From: Polaribacter sp. Hel1_33_78
GTDB taxonomy: Bacteria; Bacteroidota; Bacteroidia; Flavobacteriales; Flavobacteriaceae
Assembly (NCBI RefSeq): GCF_900106075.1
Contig: NZ_LT629794.1
Coordinates: 2,935,501-2,999,500, forward strand
DNA length: 64,000 nt
Reading direction: 5' to 3'
This document shows, piece by piece, positions 63,681 through 64,000 of this stretch. The notes beneath the pieces are model-generated. The model did no database searches. It was not told the DNA's origin and worked only from the letters and a program-made list of their open reading frames with translations. Both the position numbers and the translations under genes were made by a program. How positions within the stretch are numbered: position 1 is the first letter of the stretch; every line of letters begins with the position of its first letter.

Positions 63681-64000
63681 TTATTTTTTATAATTATTTA
63701 AATAATTATTTAATTGCTTTAATAATAAAAATAAGACCATAAGCATTGCCCCAAAAGCGGCTAATAAAAACACATAATTCTTAGTTACTCCCTTTATTTG
63801 ATAACCTATCGGTTGGAAGTTTGAAATAACATTAATTACTTCATATTTTTCTGATCTCTCGATAACTACACCTTCTAAATCAGCATTTATTTTTCTATTG
63901 GTTTCAAATAATTCCAATTCTTTCGTCGTTCTTTTTGTTCCTCCTAAATCAATATTGGTTCCTGAACTTTGCTTTTTGGCTTCTTCAATCATCACTTGCA
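63681..64000 (-). CDS. Wzz-like polysaccharide chain-length determinant, C-terminal part
   Basis: The frame runs off the right edge, so about 106 residues of the C-terminus are visible. They show a coiled-coil region (TTKELELFETNRKINADLEGVVIERS), a Pro-containing segment just before the membrane (VISNFQPIGYQIKGVTKNY) and one transmembrane helix (about 73-92) with a short Lys/Asn-rich cytoplasmic tail, the normal end of a Wzz/GumC-type protein. It would set the chain length of the polysaccharide made by the downstream genes. Confidence 0.6.
   Translation of the reverse strand, partial: QVMIEEAKKQSSGTNIDLGGTKRTTKELELFETNRKINADLEGVVIERSEKYEVINVISNFQPIGYQIKGVTKNYVFLLAAFGAMLMVLFLLLKQLNNYLNNYKK

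Overview
The window is AT-rich, densely coded chromosomal DNA of a Bacteroidota member, most likely a marine member of the Flavobacteriaceae. Several signs agree: TAnnTTTG (-7) promoter motifs instead of sigma70-type boxes, almost no Shine-Dalgarno sequences, lipoproteins with a Cys-Ser-Ser-Asp-Asp-Glu type start, a type IX secretion (T9SS) C-terminal sorting domain, a TonB-dependent receptor with a carboxypeptidase-regulatory-like N-terminus, atpD-atpC as a separate pair, and an OmpA protein with thrombospondin type 3 repeats. No rRNA, tRNA, CRISPR array, IS element or prophage was recognised.

Layout. 0-7 kb: end of asnS, rpoN and a small membrane protein; then an opposing ExbB / small membrane protein / ExbD / ExbD energy-transduction operon and an outer-membrane barrel protein. 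6-19 kb: housekeeping genes (ansA, a membrane zinc peptidase, lepA, an EF-hand protein, a TolB-like lipoprotein divergent from an M28 peptidase, a dus gene, an FtsX-like permease, rbfA, atpC, atpD). 19-30 kb: ompA, kbl, a UvrD/AddA-like helicase-nuclease, and a metal module in which zip and dtxR diverge from a TonB-dependent receptor and a thioredoxin-like protein across a large perfect palindrome. 30-45 kb: mfd, a DMT transporter, an unrecognised protein with kinase-like motifs, dprA, an HU/SPOR protein, a thioesterase, a short MscS protein, a RetSat/CrtI-like oxidoreductase, and an operon of sugar nucleotidyltransferase, TPR protein, DUF4292 lipoprotein and EnvC-like protein. 45-52 kb: an ABC-F ATPase preceded by a possible leader-peptide attenuator, a 3'-5' exonuclease, a T9SS cargo protein, a PhoB/PhoR-like pair and purD. 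52-64 kb: a Wzx/Wzy-type surface polysaccharide locus running leftwards from a Wzz-like protein, with one inverted glycosyltransferase and two decayed genes.

How genes work together. The polysaccharide locus has most of a Wzy pathway: initiating phosphoglycosyltransferase, several glycosyltransferases, a flippase, two polymerase-like membrane proteins and a chain-length regulator fragment. The zip/dtxR//receptor/thioredoxin region looks like a metal-responsive regulon sharing one operator. The most interesting regulatory structures are the putative attenuator before the ABC-F gene (45097-45241), the 44-bp operator (27058-27101), overlapping face-to-face promoters (12696-12711), a 36-bp perfect palindrome (8107-8142) and a 67-bp tandem duplication of a gene end (11458-11620). 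All calls come from reading the sequence; no database search was run.
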